DNA of 64,000 nt from Cohnella sp. CFH 77786 (GTDB lineage: Bacteria; Bacillota; Bacilli; Paenibacillales; Paenibacillaceae). Under the pieces are notes generated by a model. The model did not search any database, was not told where the DNA came from, and saw only the letters and a program-made list of their open reading frames with translations. Both the position numbers and the translations under genes were made by a program. Positions 63,631 through 64,000 of the stretch are shown here, piece after piece. Position 1 is the stretch's first letter; the number at the start of each line of letters is the position of its first letter. The stretch lies in NCBI RefSeq assembly GCF_019400745.1, contig NZ_WJIB01000009.1, positions 267,100 through 331,099 on the forward strand, written 5' to 3'.

Positions 63631-63915
63631 TAAGACTCTTTTATCGTTCTGCCGGGGGACACAGCCCAAGCGGAGGCGCGGGAGGCATGCCCTGCGATCT
63701 TATAATGACCCACACCGCCAAAACCGCCAAAACAAAACCACCGCAATCGGCAACAACTTCCGCCAATTTTCCTGTCTTCAAATCTTCGGGAAAAAGCGTA
63801 AGAGCGATAATACTTTTATTTTCACCGACAGAGGCAATATTCCAATGATTAAGAACCAAAATGCAATTAATGCAGGTCAAGTCCAATATTGTGTGTAAAA
63901 TCCCCGGCGGGTTGT
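63631..63915. other. Unresolved AT-richer stretch
   Basis: Frames of 81 codons (minus, 63641-63886) and 105 codons (plus, 63581-63898) are open here, but neither has a good ribosome site, usual composition or a recognised motif. The minus frame contains one hydrophobic segment (GGFVLAVLAVWVIIRS). I cannot decide whether a gene is present. Confidence 0.3.
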
Positions 63916-63999
63916 CTAACGGATAGATACAACCTTGCTGGTTTGTTTTTCCTTAGCTCTCTTTTGTTCGTAGTAGTCGTTCATTTCAATGTACTTCTT
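63916..63999 (-). CDS. 3' end of an unidentified gene at the window edge
   Basis: Read from the right edge on the minus strand, 27 codons encode a charged helix (KKYIEMNDYYEQKRAKEKQ, then TSKVVSIR) before TAG at 63918-63916. The composition looks like real coding sequence and is AT-richer than the neighbours. The rest of the gene lies outside the window, so no function can be given. Confidence 0.4.
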   Translation of the reverse strand, partial: KKYIEMNDYYEQKRAKEKQTSKVVSIR

Positions 64000-64000
64000 C

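Overview
The window is a high-GC chromosome segment (about 58-60% GC by eye, with AT-richer patches) from an endospore-forming Firmicute, most likely Paenibacillaceae (Cohnella/Paenibacillus-like). The evidence is a GerE orthologue, a YhcN/YlaJ-type spore lipoprotein, a CgeB-like glycosyltransferase, YtrH/YtrI/YtpI/YtoI-like genes beside dnaE, an SLH-domain surface protein, and a membrane AraC regulator next to a permease-only sugar importer. No rRNA, tRNA, insertion sequence, prophage or CRISPR array was found.

Layout. (1) 1-6.9 kb: a tightly coupled operon of GT2 and GT-D glycosyltransferases, a sugar-nucleotide pyrophosphorylase, three small helical proteins and a very basic small protein. 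(2) 7.0-14.7 kb: an SLH-domain protein and a 2058-residue exported PKD-repeat protein, behind a sigma-A promoter and a possible attenuator; GC falls at about 7.6-9.5 kb. (3) 14.8-21.5 kb: a CgeB-like transferase, a GT4 transferase with an arginine-rich tail, and four sugar-nucleotide enzymes (2-epimerase, 4,6-dehydratase, RmlD-like reductase, SDR) fitting synthesis of a deoxy-amino sugar. (4) 21.5-30.3 kb: an ECF sigma factor and a ClpP paralogue, three more glycosyltransferases on the minus strand, three tandem paralogous beta-rich small proteins, a stand-alone FabH with a FapR-like operator, a spore lipoprotein and gerE behind a sigma-K-like promoter. (5) 30.5-39.8 kb: a stalk-domain protein and a carbohydrate locus (AraC sensor, binding protein, putative lyase, GH105 hydrolase, two permeases). 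(6) 40.2-45.3 kb: an ABC exporter, a membrane protein, a DRTGG/CBS/hotdog protein, and ytpI, ytrI, ytrH. (7) 45.4-63.2 kb: core metabolism in a Bacillales-like order: dnaE, accD, accA, pyk, thioesterase, fxsA, ppk, ppx (convergent), citZ, icd, mdh. pfkA, usual between accA and pyk, is absent. (8) 63.3-64.0 kb: a CotD-like small protein and the edge of an unidentified gene.

The most unusual signal is a surface-glycan system, probably for the spore. Five of its proteins carry the same short glycine-periodic motif (aromatic-x-x-G-x3-G-x3-G), and in four of these it lies beside a basic tract. Three of its glycosyltransferases carry a second shared module, a repeat around VYxIExGxxRP. I infer that these are docking or targeting elements that gather the enzymes on a common surface; the sequence shows the repetition but not the function. 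Other noteworthy signals are a nine-copy, 50-bp hairpin array between icd and mdh, a 47-bp tandem repeat after dnaE, a PhoP-box array upstream of ppk, and a long glycine-rich insert in DnaE.
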